Assembly: GCA_014925825.1 (NCBI GenBank)
Contig: JACGCK010000008.1
Coordinates: forward strand, 372,001 to 436,000
Source: Pholiota molesta
Taxonomy: Eukaryota; Basidiomycota; Agaricomycetes; Agaricales; Strophariaceae
Direction: 5' to 3'
DNA length: 64,000 nt
Shown here: in pieces, positions 47,527 to 59,515 of the stretch
Layout of the letters: each line of letters begins with the position of its first letter
Numbering within the stretch: the stretch's first letter is position 1
Position numbers and translations under genes: made by a program
Notes under the pieces: generated by a model
What the model was told of the DNA's origin: nothing
Databases searched by the model: none
The model's input: the letters and a program-made list of their open reading frames with translations, nothing else

Positions 47527-48347
47527 GTGAACGAGCTTGGAACGAGCTTTCGAGTGTCCTTGAGCTTGTTGGGCGCTAATAGTGTCGTAGTGGACTTCGA
47601 CTCTACACGCGGGGTATCGGATCTAGAATCGAGAGTTGGTTAGGGAAAGAAAGGATAGGAGGTTCTGGCGCCAACTAAATAGGCATTCACTTCAGAAAGA
47701 GAACTAATATAGGTTAGAACAGGAAGCAGAGCGGAGATTAGAGGCCCAAGTTATGCCGTGAAGTGCGCTTATTTGAATTATTCTCTTGAATCCTTCCGAG
47801 CGAAAACATGGCAGGGCGAAAGGAAATGGAATCCGGAATCGGATGTCACTCCATGGCCAGATTCGCGATTCTCATATACTTTATAGAGGCGATCCATGTG
47901 TCGTCTTGTCATCTTGGCGCCAGCCAGGCCGAATACTTCTTGTGCTAAATATTAAAACCTGATTTGATTGAATTGTTAGCCAATGTGAGCAGATCAGTGA
48001 GCAGGAAGAGACAGCTCACCAGCCACTCACAGTGAATTTATCACCATCCTGTCTGATTACCTCGAGTACTTGGTGGCGCTGTTGAAACGTTGAGCGCTGG
48101 CTGTGCCAGGGAAAAGTACTAAAATGTCTACACTGTGTACTCGTTCAACGCCGAATAACACAACACATATAATTCAGTTGCGCAAATTTCAACTGCGGTC
48201 TGGAACCCACCTGGCGGTATTCAAGCGGCCTGCAAGCGGCCTATTAGTAAAGCACCAACCCCGTCCATAGCACGTCTCTCACGGTGCGTCAAAAATAAGG
48301 ACTCGGCTCTAAACAGAGCTGTAAGCAACAGCACCAGCTAGCCAACC
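47527..48347. other. Divergent intergenic region
   Basis: Promoters of the DUF6534 gene (left) and the paraoxonase-like gene (right). No further feature recognised. Confidence 0.4.
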
Positions 48348-49843
48348 ATGGCCCTCCTAACACGTTCCCTGCTCACGAGGCTAATCCTCGTCCTGGTGCG
48401 TGTATAATTATTGTTTTAGTCATGAAGTTCTGCAGGGCAGGTTTATTGTAACAACGTTACTCATAGAGCCTATTCTAGGGTCTGATATGGTACCGCAGCG
48501 GGGCGTTATTCAAGAACTGCATCTTAACTAAGTCGTCTTTCCCCGTCGGATACGTCGCGGATGGAGACTACGCTACGGAATGCACAACCGTGCGCAATGC
48601 CGAGGATGAGCCCGAGGAGAGCCTGAGTTCGTGCGAGGACGAAACGTTCTGGGAGCTGCGCGACGCAGGGGGCCGGGTCCTCGAGCGCCCTGTCATTGTC
48701 ACCTGCGATCCCGGCCGCAGGGCATGGAACACCGTCATGGGTCCCCTGCGCAACCCGCAGCCGCACGGGGGCTTGTGGTTGTACGTGCACGCCGCGCCGA
48801 CGACCACCGGGCGCAGAGTGGCCGCCAAACCCCGCGTTTTGGCGCCAGATGTTGCCCCAAACAAGGCGCATCGGATCGCGCTCAAGGGGTACCCCGCAGG
48901 ACACGACTTCCACCCGCTCGGCGTGGAGGTGTGGCCTTCGTACGCCGGCAACTCTTCTCACCTCTATGTGGTCAACCACGCGCGGAAGCGCACGGTCATC
49001 GAGCAGTTCGTGATCAGCCCCGAGCGCCCACTAGAGGCGGTGCATGTGCGCACGATCTCCTCCAACTATTTCGTCTCCCCCAACGCGCTCGCGCTGACTT
49101 CCCCCGATGCCTTCTACGTTTCCAACGACCACCTAATCACGCGCCGCTGGCCCATCATAGGCAGCTTCCTCCCCGTTATCGAGTCCGTCTTGGCCTTCCC
49201 CCTGGGCTTCATCTCACACGTCACCCTCACCCCACCAGGATCATCGGAGAGCGCAATTAACAAGCACACGTTTGCAAAACTGTTCATTCCCTTCCCGAAC
49301 GGCATCTCCCTCAATGCGGTCGGCAACCGTCTCGCCGTCTCCTCCAGCTCTCTCGCACAAGTCCTCATCTACGAACGCGACCCCGCGACCGACGCGCTTC
49401 CCCAGCTCATAAACGCAGTGCAAATGCCCTTCACACCCGACAACATCCACTACACCGAGAGTCGCACGTCGCCCATGGAAGAGATCATCGTCGCGGGCCA
49501 TCCCAACTTCCTCGACCTCACCAAAGTCGCCGCGAACAAGACCGGCGCAGCGGCCGCGTCCTGGGTCGTCGCCATCGTGCCGAAGAAGGGGGACGGCAAG
49601 CCTGAAGCTGCGTTCGATTTGGAAGCGCCCGTGTCTACCAGCTCCAAGCTTCCCGCGGATGGCGCACGGTGGACGTTGCAGACTTTGTTCCAGAGCAATG
49701 GAGTGGAGTCGGAAGGCGGGTTCAGCACTTCGACTACAGGATTACGGGATCCTGAAACTGGGAATTTGTTTGTGCCTGGGTTGTATGCTGAAGGCGGGCT
49801 AATGGTATGCAAGCCCGATCCTAAGGCTTCGAAGAGCACGTAG
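48348..49843 (+). CDS. Paraoxonase/arylesterase-like beta-propeller protein
   Basis: Two exons: a 16-codon exon from ATG 48348 with a hydrophobic start (LLTRLILVL), then one long exon from 48479, giving about 470 residues. Motifs of the PON family are visible: AGHDFHPLGVEVW, LYVVNHARKRTVIEQF, the metal-site pair FVSPNALALTSPDAFYVSNDH, FPNGISLN and YTESRTSP. The N-terminal hydrophobic stretch suggests secretion or membrane anchoring, as in animal paraoxonases. The family has calcium-dependent lactonase or esterase activity; the substrate is unknown. The second exon is noticeably GC-rich and lacks introns, unlike the neighbours. No frameshift. Confidence 0.83.
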
Positions 49844-50388
49844 GACTTTGCGCTATGGAATTTCTACCTAAGATAACGGGAGCAAGGGCAACTTACTAAC
49901 TAGTACACATGGGAAGAAAGGCAACAAGCTATCAAGGAGAGATCTACTCAGATATCTATGTATTTGTCTTATTTGCGGGCTGGAGAAAATAATATACGAC
50001 TTGAGCGATGAGGCAACCTGAATGCGTGTTTGAAAGGAGCATTCCATGGGGGTTCCGACAAATATGATGAGGAAGAAAGCAGATATATACAGCGACAGAA
50101 TGCTGCAGGCAAAATCTAGGAAAGGGGCACTCAATAGATCCACAACGACGAATGCAGCATGATTCTTCGGTAAATAGAGAGGCCGACTTCACGGTATCAT
50201 TTGCGGAGAGCGGAGTATGAGATGAAAGATGGGTTACCGTATACAGTGGGAGGTGATGTACAAGCGACTAAAAGCCGGATTACTAGTGCTTTATAGACGG
50301 TGAAGATAACAAAAGGAAGCAACGAGATAGATAACAACAAGAGGGAGGGAACATAACATCCGGTGAAAATAGATAATCATATCCTTTA
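49844..50388. other. Intergenic between convergent genes
   Basis: 3' flanks of the paraoxonase-like and Bqt4-like genes; no gene seen. Confidence 0.4.
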
Positions 50389-51890
50389 CTAGAAGAAGCT
50401 TGGCAGATACCTGAAAAACGATTTAGAAAATGAATTGTGTGATAGAGAAAATGTAACACTCACGCAGCACCCATGCCTACCGCAAATGCAGCGATTCCCC
50501 AGGCAAACGACTTCGCTCTCGGCTCAAGATGGAAACGGCCCACGCGCCTATTTGTCGCAATGGCACGGTCCTGCTGCTCAGGCTCTTTGAACTCGAATCT
50601 GAGCTCCTCTTCCTCTTCCTCCCGTTCCCTCTTCTTGAAGGAGTATTCTTCAACCACGTCCATCTCAACCCGCTCCACCTTCGCCTTGGCTGCGTCCCGC
50701 TTCGACTTAAGATCTTGGATCAGCTTTTGCTGTTCCCGAACATCCTCATCATGAAGCTCGGACCCCGCCACACCGTCCTCCACCAATTGATTTTCCTCTT
50801 CCACAGCGGTAAGATCTGAAGCCCCAGGGGTTATTGAAGTGCCAGCGACGGCCTCCTTACGCGCTGACGAGCGCGTGGCCTTGGGGGTACGCAAAACGGT
50901 GGTGGCAGCAGATCGCGGAGCCGGGCTCTTGGTGCGCGCGGACCTTCGGGGCGTAGGAATCTTGGTTGGGGCAGGAGAACCGCGCGATGAAGGAGGCTTG
51001 CTGCTCTGGGACGTAGGCGCCGGCGACGACTCTTTTCGGCGCTTGCTCGGGGGTTTATTGGACGTCGGCGATGGAGTCGGCAGCGAGCGAACGGCGGATG
51101 GTGGCTTCGAAACAACAACGGAGGTTGGGCCTGCGATCACGGCGGTGGTGCTGACGCCGCTGAAGGTGCTTTCCGTCGGACTAATACCCTTGGTGACACT
51201 GACTCCTGCGGCAGCAACAACAGGCTGCGTCGGGGTAGCACTCGTCGCCGCTGCTGCCTTGCCAGACCTCCTGTAGTTGCCGTTGGGATCGGGGGTGGCT
51301 TGTACAACCGCTTCAATAATTTCGCCGAGCGCATAAGCTTGGCCAAGCTCCAGCGCTACCTGAGGACTGACCCATGTGCCCGCGAGACGGGTGATATGTG
51401 CGTCCTTCGTAGATCCGTTATTTCCACTGAGGTCGTAGGTGTCTCGGACCCATTGAATCTCCGTCCGCTCGTCCGCGTCTGAGGCATTAGGGAAAGCGGC
51501 ACGAAACATGGTGGTAAGACTGATAGCGCCAGTGTCGAATCTGCGCAGAATGAACGCATGGCCGGTATCCTGCGGGATTCGAGCTGTGAGCGAATAGTCT
51601 GGATGCACAATTAAGGAGGTGGCATACCGTTGGTGTCTCGATCTTGAGACGTCCGACCTGGTTTGAAGCGACTGTAAGTTCAAGGAAGAAAGGATATTAT
51701 AAGCATAGAGAACTAACAAGGATGTCTTTCCCTTGGCAGTTCAGGATTTGGTATTTCACAGGTGGCAGATTGGGGGCTTTGACTGGATAAACATCAGCAT
51801 TTTGAGCTCGATATAAGCGGCCCTCGACGCACGATGATCTTTGATGTTTGGATTGGCGAATCGAACAGGCAAGGGTGGACGGGCGACCAT
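50389..51890 (-). CDS. bqt4: Bqt4-like inner nuclear membrane protein with APSES/KilA-N domain
   Basis: Exon chain from ATG 51890: MVARPPLPVRFANPNIKDH, then APNLPPVKYQILNCQGKDIL, then VGRLKIETPT, then DTGHAFILRRFDTGAISL. The last stretches are the KilA-N/APSES fold also used by cell-cycle regulators, continuing AGTWVSPQVALELGQAYAL. A long Ser/Pro/Lys-rich linker and a coiled coil (KLIQDLKSKRDAAKAKVE) follow. The C-terminus is a membrane segment (FAWGIAAFAVGMGAA) after a basic run. In fission yeast Bqt4 has this design and tethers telomeres to the nuclear envelope. The final exon is a judgement: a GTGAGT donor and TTTTTCAG acceptor add YLPSFF and end at 50389; without splicing the stop is at 50460. 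Confidence 0.8.
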
Positions 51891-52026
51891 GATGGAGGAG
51901 AATAAGGGTGCTCAATCGGGGTGCGTGCTGTCCAACGCTCTTCATCAACACATCAAAACAATAATTGCATTGTTCCCACGCTCCTATTAAACAATCTATC
52001 TTCAAGCACGTTGTTCGTTTTTATAT

Positions 52027-55000
52027 CTAGGGCGGCACCTGCATATTTCCCTTGGGCAGATCCTCCGCCCTCATCCCCAGGAACTGTGGCTTTCCAGCCA
52101 GCTGCTCGACCAGCAGCTTGATATCAGCCCACCAGTTCTCCTTGCCCAGGCGCTTCTCCATGTCCGCATGCTTCACCATCTCCTGCACCGGCACCCAAGT
52201 CACGCTGCTCGCCTGGATCGTAATCACCGCAGCGGACTCGGGCCCTGCATGTCGTGTCTTGTGCGCAGGCTGCTTCGACAAGAGCTCGTGGTGATGTTCA
52301 AGGAATTTCATGCAACGGAGCGATAAACGAGCGCCACGTGCGCGATCGAGAGGCGACGGCGTGCCTCCTTGCAGTGTATGTCCCAGCGATGCCGACCGGG
52401 CATCGAATAATGAGCCACCTTCCTCTACCAGCATCTTCGTGAGCATAGACGTGGTATACACTCCCGATGCCGCTTCGTTTCTGCTCGCGATCACATCAGT
52501 CATTGGCTCTCAAGCTAGCATTGAAACCGTACTTGATAACGAGACGACCTTCGCTCTTCCCGGGGACGTCCAAGGTATATCTTGTCTTCAAGAACTTGAC
52601 GTCTTCTCTAAGCATGTCTAAGCTCATGCCATTTTCGGGGGTATATACAAGGCTGGCTCCGGACTAATTGTCGTTGTGTGAGGTTCTGGAATATACCAAG
52701 TAAAAACCACTCACAGCAAGTGCTCCCATGGTGGCAATATACCCACATTTTCCTCCCTGGGTCTCCACGACAAATACACGGTTTCTGCTGGCACTAGCAC
52801 TCTGCTTGATAGCATCGCAGGCATCCACAAGCGCGTTCAGACTCGTGTCGCTTCCAAGACTGTATTCCGTCATAGGAACGTTGTTGCTAATCGTCGCAGG
52901 TAAATGCACCATAGGGATATGGAACGCAGGATAGTGTCTCCGTCCTTCGTCTAGGAGGAGGAGCGAATTGAATGCTTCAAACCCACCAATCATGAAGAGG
53001 CCATCCAACTTGAACTGCTGGAATTTGGACGCGACTGCGCCAATGTCAACTGATGGTAGGACACGGTTTGTCCCCAGTTCAGAGCCACCCCGAACCATCC
53101 ATGCATCAACACCAAGCCACGAAAGTTCATCAACATGATCATCTAACAAACCTCGGAAACCGTTATGAATGGCAATTGGAGTGTGCCCTTGCTTGAGGCA
53201 ATAGCGAACGGCTGCCTTAGTAGCTCCATTCATTCCACCTGCGGGAGCGCCCATACTGATTTTGACAGTTAGGAATTCGCATGAAAAATTTTCCCCAAAA
53301 AATTCCACTCACTGCAAAATACCGATACGCATCCTCTACCATCTCAGATGATGAGCAATATTAATCATATATTGCAACGACGCCCGATCTTACCGATTTG
53401 GGAGGCAGTTTTTCGGTCAATTGTGCCAAAGAGGCTATCGAGCGGAATCCATGCAGCAACTCCATGAATTCAGGCCCTCGAAGATCCATTGCTTCCTTGA
53501 AGTCCTTTTTCTTCATTGCATTCGCAACCGCTCTTGTCTTGTCGCAGAATCAAGACCAAGTATTGGCATATAGTAACGGACCCGAACGCACCATCTCAAC
53601 TGCCTGCATCAAAGGCACTCGAGTAATTTTATTCTCTTGCACGCCAATCATGTACGTTGGAGTACCTGGCTGCGCTTCCAGGAGAGCCTCGACAGCTTCC
53701 ACGCCTTGTAATGTAGGCTACACACGTATTTAAGAAATTCAACCTTGACCTCAATTGCTTGCAAATAGACTTACCAGAATTCTGTCCCAAGCGCAAGGCC
53801 GACCACCGCGTTGCGTGTGTCCAAGCGTCGTGACTCGTGTATCGAGGCCCAGGCGGTCGGTGAGTATATCTTTGATGTATTCTGCACGAATGGGATTCAA
53901 GTCCTTATCGTGGGCACCCTCCGCAACGATGACGATAGTTTTGCGTTTGCCCAGTTCACGGTGCTGCATAGAGGCAAGCTCGGATTAAACAACGGATGCG
54001 AGAGACCTGAATTACTGACGCGATTGATTTCCGCACACATGCTGTCTTCCCATGGCATAGTGACGGGAGGACGTTCGGGAATGAAAATAAAGTCGGCACC
54101 ACCACTGTACATCCACAACATATCGCGGATTCAACCATTAATATACTGACAGCGAGAAAAAAGAAAAAGAAAACGCACGCAATACCAGCCATCAACGCGA
54201 GCCAGCCACAATCCCTACCCATAACTTCCACTACGAATGCACGAGAATGACTATATGCGGTAGAATTGATATTGTCGATAGATTCACAAATGCGCTGAAG
54301 CGCAGTGGGTGCGCCGATAGTCAAATCCGTCATTGACATGTCGTTGTCAATCGAACCGACGAGGCCGACGAGCTTGAGATGCATATGCGCCTTGAGTTGG
54401 TCTTCGGTAATCTTGTCTATGAGAGATCTAAGTAGGTATTCGTTACGGGATGTGATTTTGTGCACGAAACGCACTGTCTGCATGCAACTTCTTGATGATG
54501 TCAGGCCATTCAGATCTGAAGATGTCTGCGCCTGTGAGTGATCCGTCTCCACCACAGACGACGAGCGCGTCGATGCCTTCTTTGATGAGATTAAACGCCG
54601 CAGCGGTTCGTCCCTCGGGCGTACGGAACGCCTTCGATCGCGCAGTGCCAATAAGGGTACCGCCCTATGGACATGGTCGGCGAGAGAAAGCAGAGTAGAT
54701 CGCAAAATTAGCTAACCCGAGCAGCGGCGATAAAATTGTGATGACGCACCTCTGAGAACCATCCGCGGACATCGTCCCATCCAACACGGACAATGTAGCG
54801 GCCCTTCAGCGTGCGGCCGCCCGTAAACTCGCTCGTGCCATCGCGCAGCACGTCGCCATCTCCAAACCGCAAGTTATGGAGCAGATTGTGGTCGGGGTGG
54901 ATATTTGTCTTTTTGAGAATGGTCTCCTCCGCGAACTCCAAATCTCTTTCTACTTCATTGATGGCTTCAGCGTTGATTTTTTTGCCTTCGGCGTCCTCTT

Positions 55001-55196
55001 GATTTCCGCGTACCAGTCCCTCATAGCCCTCGCGGACGACCCACATCTCACATCCCCTACGCAATCACATTCAGCCTTAGACTTCGTGACAATGAACATG
55101 AAGAACGCACTTGAGGATACCGCATTTGACGATGGCGCGTACAGCGGCATTCATGCCGGCGCTATCGCCGCCAGAGGTGAGGATAGCGATCTTCAT
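52027..55196 (-). CDS. pfk1: ATP-dependent 6-phosphofructokinase (eukaryotic, duplicated)
   Basis: Starts at ATG 55196 with [20 protein letters not shown]. The catalytic half shows [30 protein letters not shown] and [14 protein letters not shown]. The duplicated regulatory half shows [42 protein letters not shown] and [14 protein letters not shown], and the chain ends at TGA-side 52027 after GNMQVPP. It phosphorylates fructose 6-phosphate, the committed step of glycolysis. A charged insertion of about 60 residues sits between the N-terminal loop and [10 protein letters not shown]. About ten introns all keep frame where checked. A retrotransposon begins 198 bp upstream of the start codon, inside what should be the promoter region. 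Confidence 0.95.
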
Positions 55197-55394
55197 GGTG
55201 GTGGGTGTTCAGCAGCTGTCGAGGCGTCTCCGATGTAGTGGTTATATGAAAGCTCTAGATCGCCGTAGCGAAGATGGGGGTGCGCAATAAGAATCTCTAA
55301 TCGGAATCCCGAATTGGGTGTCTGAGACGAGAGGCCTGGGGAAAGTCCCGAATCAAAGTCAAAATAGCGAGCTACGGTGCTACAGTCTACCGAG
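55197..55394. promoter_or_regulatory. PFK promoter remnant next to the retrotransposon
   Basis: Only 198 bp remain between the PFK ATG and the first base of the element. Sequence continuous with the old upstream side should resume at 61748. Confidence 0.5.
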
Positions 55395-55596
55395 CCTGCA
55401 GTTCTAGTTATTCTTCGAGATATATCGAGTCGATTAACACAGAACTAGTGCTTTGTAAGCTAGATTAGAACAGTGAAAAATCAAGTCACTCTGAGTCACT
55501 CAGTCACTGAATGAAAGTCAGAACTGAGCACGTGAGAGTAACTTGAGTTTTTCTCTTCTGCTCTTCCACCTCAAAGCGTCGAGAAAATTTTTCTGC
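55395..55596 (+). repeat. Split direct repeat A1 of the Ngaro-like element
   Basis: 202 bp, starting CCTGCAGTTC, identical by eye to 61196-61397. It contains a near-palindrome around TCGAGATATATCGA and several GAGTCACT-type repeats. Confidence 0.93.
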
Positions 55597-55657
55597 GTAT
55601 TCGTTTCGCTAGCTCACTCATCAAAACCTTCTTTATCTTCTCTTTCTACGTCTCACA

Positions 55658-56950
55658 ATGGCTCAAGACCCTTCCCCACCTCCTGCGGTGACCGGTAACC
55701 CGGTACCTGATGAGTTACGCGAAGTTGATCCCATCAACCCCGAGGAATCCGTGCGTTCTCAGGCCATCGCCTCCGGTTCGGCGCCGTCTGGGAATGCTTC
55801 TGGCGGGGGGCCTGCAGAAGCTCGTCAGACTTCTCCTGGTGGCCACGACGATGTTGAGGTGGAAGCTCCCCAAACTGTCGAAACTCCTGTTCCGTCCCGT
55901 CCTCCCTCGCCCGTGCAGCAATACGATCATGTCGACCAGGTCCTCGCTGGTTTCGCCCTCCTCACTCCGGAACAACGCGCCGATGTAGTCCGTTCGATTG
56001 GTCCAGCGACGGTGCTCGCTGATGCTCCAATTGTGAATGTCAAATCGGGCCTTCCCCGCGTTCTATTCTCTGAGGATGTCGAGCGCCCCGCGCCTTCAAC
56101 CTTAGGCGATCACAAGTTTGGCGTTCATCCTGAGGTCATCAAGCTCGCTCAGAACAAACAGCATCTCCCTCTCACTTTGTTCCTCTACAAATCACAGAAA
56201 GAACTTTTCTTGAAACCTACGCTCGCTCGGGAGCAGCTTATCGTCAACGGATCGAAGGTGTATGTCATCAAGATCGATCAGTTCCCCGATGAAGGCGCGA
56301 TGGATTACACGGATTGGACTGAGGCTTGGGGGAATTATATGGATTTCCTGCAGGCAGAAGCTTCAGACGGCGTTTACAGGCGTTGGGTCAATCATTACAA
56401 GTTTCTTTCCGGACACCAGGATCTTCGCGCGCATTTCCCCGCAATCCTCCGCTTCGACATCGAGCAGCGTCGCGAATACGCGGCTTTACCGACGATTTAT
56501 GACGAGGCGCCATACCTCCGTCGTTTCCAGGAAATCAAGGATTTGATCCTCCGTGAGGATCTCGCTGCTTGGAAGCGCTCGCTGGAGAACACTTCCCGTG
56601 GCTCCTCTTCCGGTGGCCGCTATGAGCCTTACCCTTCCAGTGCGGAAGGTTCGCATTCGCCCTTTCCGAAAGGCAGTGGGAACAGGTCCGGCGTTCCCAT
56701 TTGCCTCATCTGCGGCCGTTCCGGGCACAAATTCAGTAGTTGCAATGAAAGCAAGACAGAGCGCGGAGAAGACGTTGCATGCAAATTCGTTGACAAGAAG
56801 CTCGTCTCTGTCTCTTCAGGCGTCTCCATCTCTATCTCCTGGAATCTTGCAGGTTCCAAGCGCTGTCACCACAAGCCGTGCGCTTTCCAGCACCTCTGCT
56901 CTCTCTGTGGGATCCGTTCGCACTTCGCCTGCGCACGCGTCTGTATCTGA
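55658..56950 (+). CDS. Gag-like protein of the Ngaro-like element
   Basis: A frame of 430 residues from ATG 55658, 62 bp after A1. The N-terminus is Pro/Ser/acidic. The middle (FLYKSQKELFLKPT, WTEAWGNYMDFL, FPAILRFDIEQRREYA) resembles gag-like proteins of fungal tyrosine-recombinase elements. The C-terminus has zinc-knuckle-like cysteine and histidine clusters: CLICGRSGHKFSSC and CHHKPCAFQHLCSLCG. It should package the element RNA. The frame overlaps the RT frame by about 400 bp, so the RT is reached by frameshifting or separate initiation. Confidence 0.85.
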   Translation: MAQDPSPPPAVTGNPVPDELREVDPINPEESVRSQAIASGSAPSGNASGGGPAEARQTSPGGHDDVEVEAPQTVETPVPSRPPSPVQQYDHVDQVLAGFALLTPEQRADVVRSIGPATVLADAPIVNVKSGLPRVLFSEDVERPAPSTLGDHKFGVHPEVIKLAQNKQHLPLTLFLYKSQKELFLKPTLAREQLIVNGSKVYVIKIDQFPDEGAMDYTDWTEAWGNYMDFLQAEASDGVYRRWVNHYKFLSGHQDLRAHFPAILRFDIEQRREYAALPTIYDEAPYLRRFQEIKDLILREDLAAWKRSLENTSRGSSSGGRYEPYPSSAEGSHSPFPKGSGNRSGVPICLICGRSGHKFSSCNESKTERGEDVACKFVDKKLVSVSSGVSISISWNLAGSKRCHHKPCAFQHLCSLCGIRSHFACARVCI

Positions 56951-58863
56951 AGTCGATGATTTTATCAAGTCAACTTTTCCTTCGCCTCCACTATTTCAAG
57001 CTGATTCTTTCGCTGCGCTGCGCGCCCGTGTTGTCACTCCTTATATTCCTTTGGCTTTCCAAGCCTTCATAGATAAATTCCCTTCTTTACGCGACAAGTA
57101 CCCTTTTCTCGTCCGAAAACTATCCATTGGTTTCCGTCTCGGCGATCTTCAACCTTTGCGGTCAACTTTTACTCCTCCAAATCACCCATCCGCTTCAACT
57201 TACTCCTCCGCTGTGCGTGATTATTTGAAGGCCGAGGTCGAGAAGGGGCATATGTCTGGTCCTTACACCAAGGCTCAACTGGAGGAGATACTGGGTGGGC
57301 CTTTTCGCTCTTCACCCATTCAGGTCGTGGCGAAATTCGACTCGGATGGAAAGCTTACGAAAACGCGCATGGCCATCAATTTGTCGTTTCGCGATGCTTC
57401 CGGTGTTTCCGTGAATGATATGATTGACTCCGATGACTTCCCCACGAGTTGGGGTACAGCAGCGGAGGTTGAGCATATTGTAAGTTCCTGTGTTTCTTTT
57501 TATTGCTGCGTGGCAATATTTTATTTGTGTGTTTGATGAGGGCGTTTGCGCTGCTCTGCCTCCCCCTCGCCTTTGCGAGGTTTGTTTTTGCCGCCTTCGT
57601 TTGCGTCGGCGTTGTATCTTGCTTCCCATTGTTTTATGAGCCGCCTGCTCATGTTGTTTCTTTCAGATTGCTTCTGCGATTCCGGGTGCGCAAGCGGCCA
57701 CTCTGGATGTTGAAGCCGCCTTTCGAACTGTACCCGTCCACCCAGATCACAAGCCTTACACTGTGGTGAGTTTCGAGGGTCTGTTTTGGCTCGATCATGT
57801 CCACCCTTTTGGGTGTACTTCTTCCACTGGTAATCACGGCGAAGTGGGTGATTTTACTCGAGATTGTTGGTGGGAGTTGGGTGTCGGCCCTATCAGGAAA
57901 TGGGTCGATGACTTTGTGGTTTTTCGTTTTCCTATTTCCGGAGAGGGTTCGGTTGGCGAGCCTTTCATCTACCCATATGATCGTGTCTCCATGTTGGGGA
58001 TGATTGAGTCATTAGGAATTCCATGGCATAAATCCAAGGGCCAGGATTTTGATTTCTCTTTCGTTTATCTCGGCTTCTTCTGGGATATTGCTTCCAAATC
58101 AGTTTCTTTAACTGATGAAAAACGTTTAAAGTTCAAAAGCAGGGTCGACTCTTTTCTCGCCCTTTACGAGAATTCACCTGCCCCTATCGATGTGGTCCTC
58201 TCCTTGAATGGTTCTCTTTCACACATCACTTTCGTTTATCCTCGCGGCCGGTCCTTCCTTCCCAACATCTCCAGTTTCGCTTCATCCTTCCCATCCAACT
58301 TTCATCATCGGTACCCTCCAAGATCCGTGATATCTGATCTCAAATGGTGGTCTCGCACTTTGGCCATTACGAATTGGTGCCGTTCGCTTCGACCTCAACC
58401 TCCGCCTCAGGATATCGGCCTCTTTGTGGATGCGTCGACTTCGTGGGGTATCGGCCTGATTTGGGATTCCGGACCCGGATGGGATGCCTGGGCATTGACG
58501 GATAGGCCTCGTGGTGTGTTCCAGCATATTGGTTGGTTGGAGGCAGTAGCTGTGGAGCTGGCGCTTCACGTCCTTGTGGCCCGTGGGTTCCATGCTTGCC
58601 ATATTGTCATTCACAGTGATAATCAGGGCGTTATCGGCGCATGGAATCGTGGACGCGGTCGAAATCCCGAAGTCAATTTGTCGATCCGTCGTGCTGAGCT
58701 TTTAGCTCATGAATATTCCATCAATTTATCTTTCGTATTCGTGGATTCCGAAGACAACTTGGCAGACCCAATCTCTCGCGGTATTTTGGGTCCTGCTTTA
58801 TTTCAGTTGTCGCCCTCTTTCGCTCTCCCTCTTGAGCTCCGTCCTTTCCTTCAGCGTGTCTGA
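56553..58863 (+). CDS. Reverse transcriptase and RNase H of the Ngaro-like element
   Basis: The frame is open from about 56553 (no ATG there; the real start is unknown) and is joined over an intron at 57480-57666 (GTAAGT...TTTCAG). RT blocks are PIQVVAKFDSDGKLTKTRMA, LDVEAAFRTVPVHP, WLDHVHPFG and the catalytic WVDDFVVF at about 57901. RNase H follows, with DIGLFVDASTSWGIG, LEAVAVELALHVL, IHSDNQGVIGAW and DSEDNLADPISR. The pair RT-RNase H without integrase is typical of the DIRS order. The stop is at 58861, overlapping the recombinase frame. No inactivating change was seen in this frame. Confidence 0.88.
57480..57666 (+). other. Intron-like interruption in the RT frame
   Basis: 187 nt, not a multiple of three, with GTAAGT at the 5' end and a pyrimidine-rich TTTCAG at the 3' end. 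Removing it joins AEVEHI to IASAIPGAQ in frame, within conserved RT sequence. Confidence 0.75.
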
Positions 58864-59253
58864 GTCATTACTTTCGGATGCGTTGGCAGGTGTCGACGTG
58901 GCTGCCGCAGCTGCTTGTTTGTATTCTCGGGTGGGTCCGATTTCGCAAGCTAGCACACCGCAGGCTGTGGTCAGTCGAATCAAAAAGCCTCGAAAACCCA
59001 AAGCAGGCAATTCTTACACTCCTTCTTCCTTTCGCCCTCACGTTCTTGCTTCTGAGCGCTTAATTGCCTGGACAGCACCCATCACTCCTTCATTCCGTCA
59101 ATCTCTATCAACAATTCTCCCGCCTCAAGATGCGTTTGCGCTTCTTCATGTCATGCTCTTTTCTCTCGATGAAGCGACCCGTGAACTTTATGGGGCTGGC
59201 CCCTTACGTTTCACACAGTATTGTGATTCACGCTGTATCCCAGAGAGAGGCAC

Positions 59254-59287
59254 TACAACTTTAGTAACATGAGTTATTGAGTTATTA
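59254..59287 (+). repeat. Left terminal inverted repeat of the nested element
   Basis: 34 bp starting TACAACTTTAGTAA and ending GAGTTATTA; 32 of 34 positions match the reverse complement of 59905-59938. Confidence 0.9.
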
Positions 59288-59437
59288 CACTAATAACTGG
59301 TTTCACGCCTAATAACTGGGTTTTGAGCCTTATAACTGAAAAGCATGAAGTCTTCATAGGTCTGTCTTCCGCTGTCGAACCTTCCCATATCCAGCTTATG
59401 CTGCTGATGCCAAGTCCGTTTAGTGGGTTTAGGGACC

Positions 59438-59468
59438 CTCGGCATGGCGGCGAAGCCGCCGTGCCGAG
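59438..59468. repeat. Strong GC-rich hairpin in the nested element
   Basis: A 14-bp stem (CTCGGCATGGCGGC with its complement, one T-G pair) closes a 3-nt GAA loop. Confidence 0.75.
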
Positions 59469-59515
59469 GAAGCTTGAAAGTCCTATGGCTCCCCCGCTCC
59501 TATGCCATTATATTA

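Noticed and set aside
48524..49843. Additional long frames overlapping the paraoxonase-like gene on both strands
   Set aside because: High GC content makes shadow frames; only the 417-codon plus frame shows conserved motifs.
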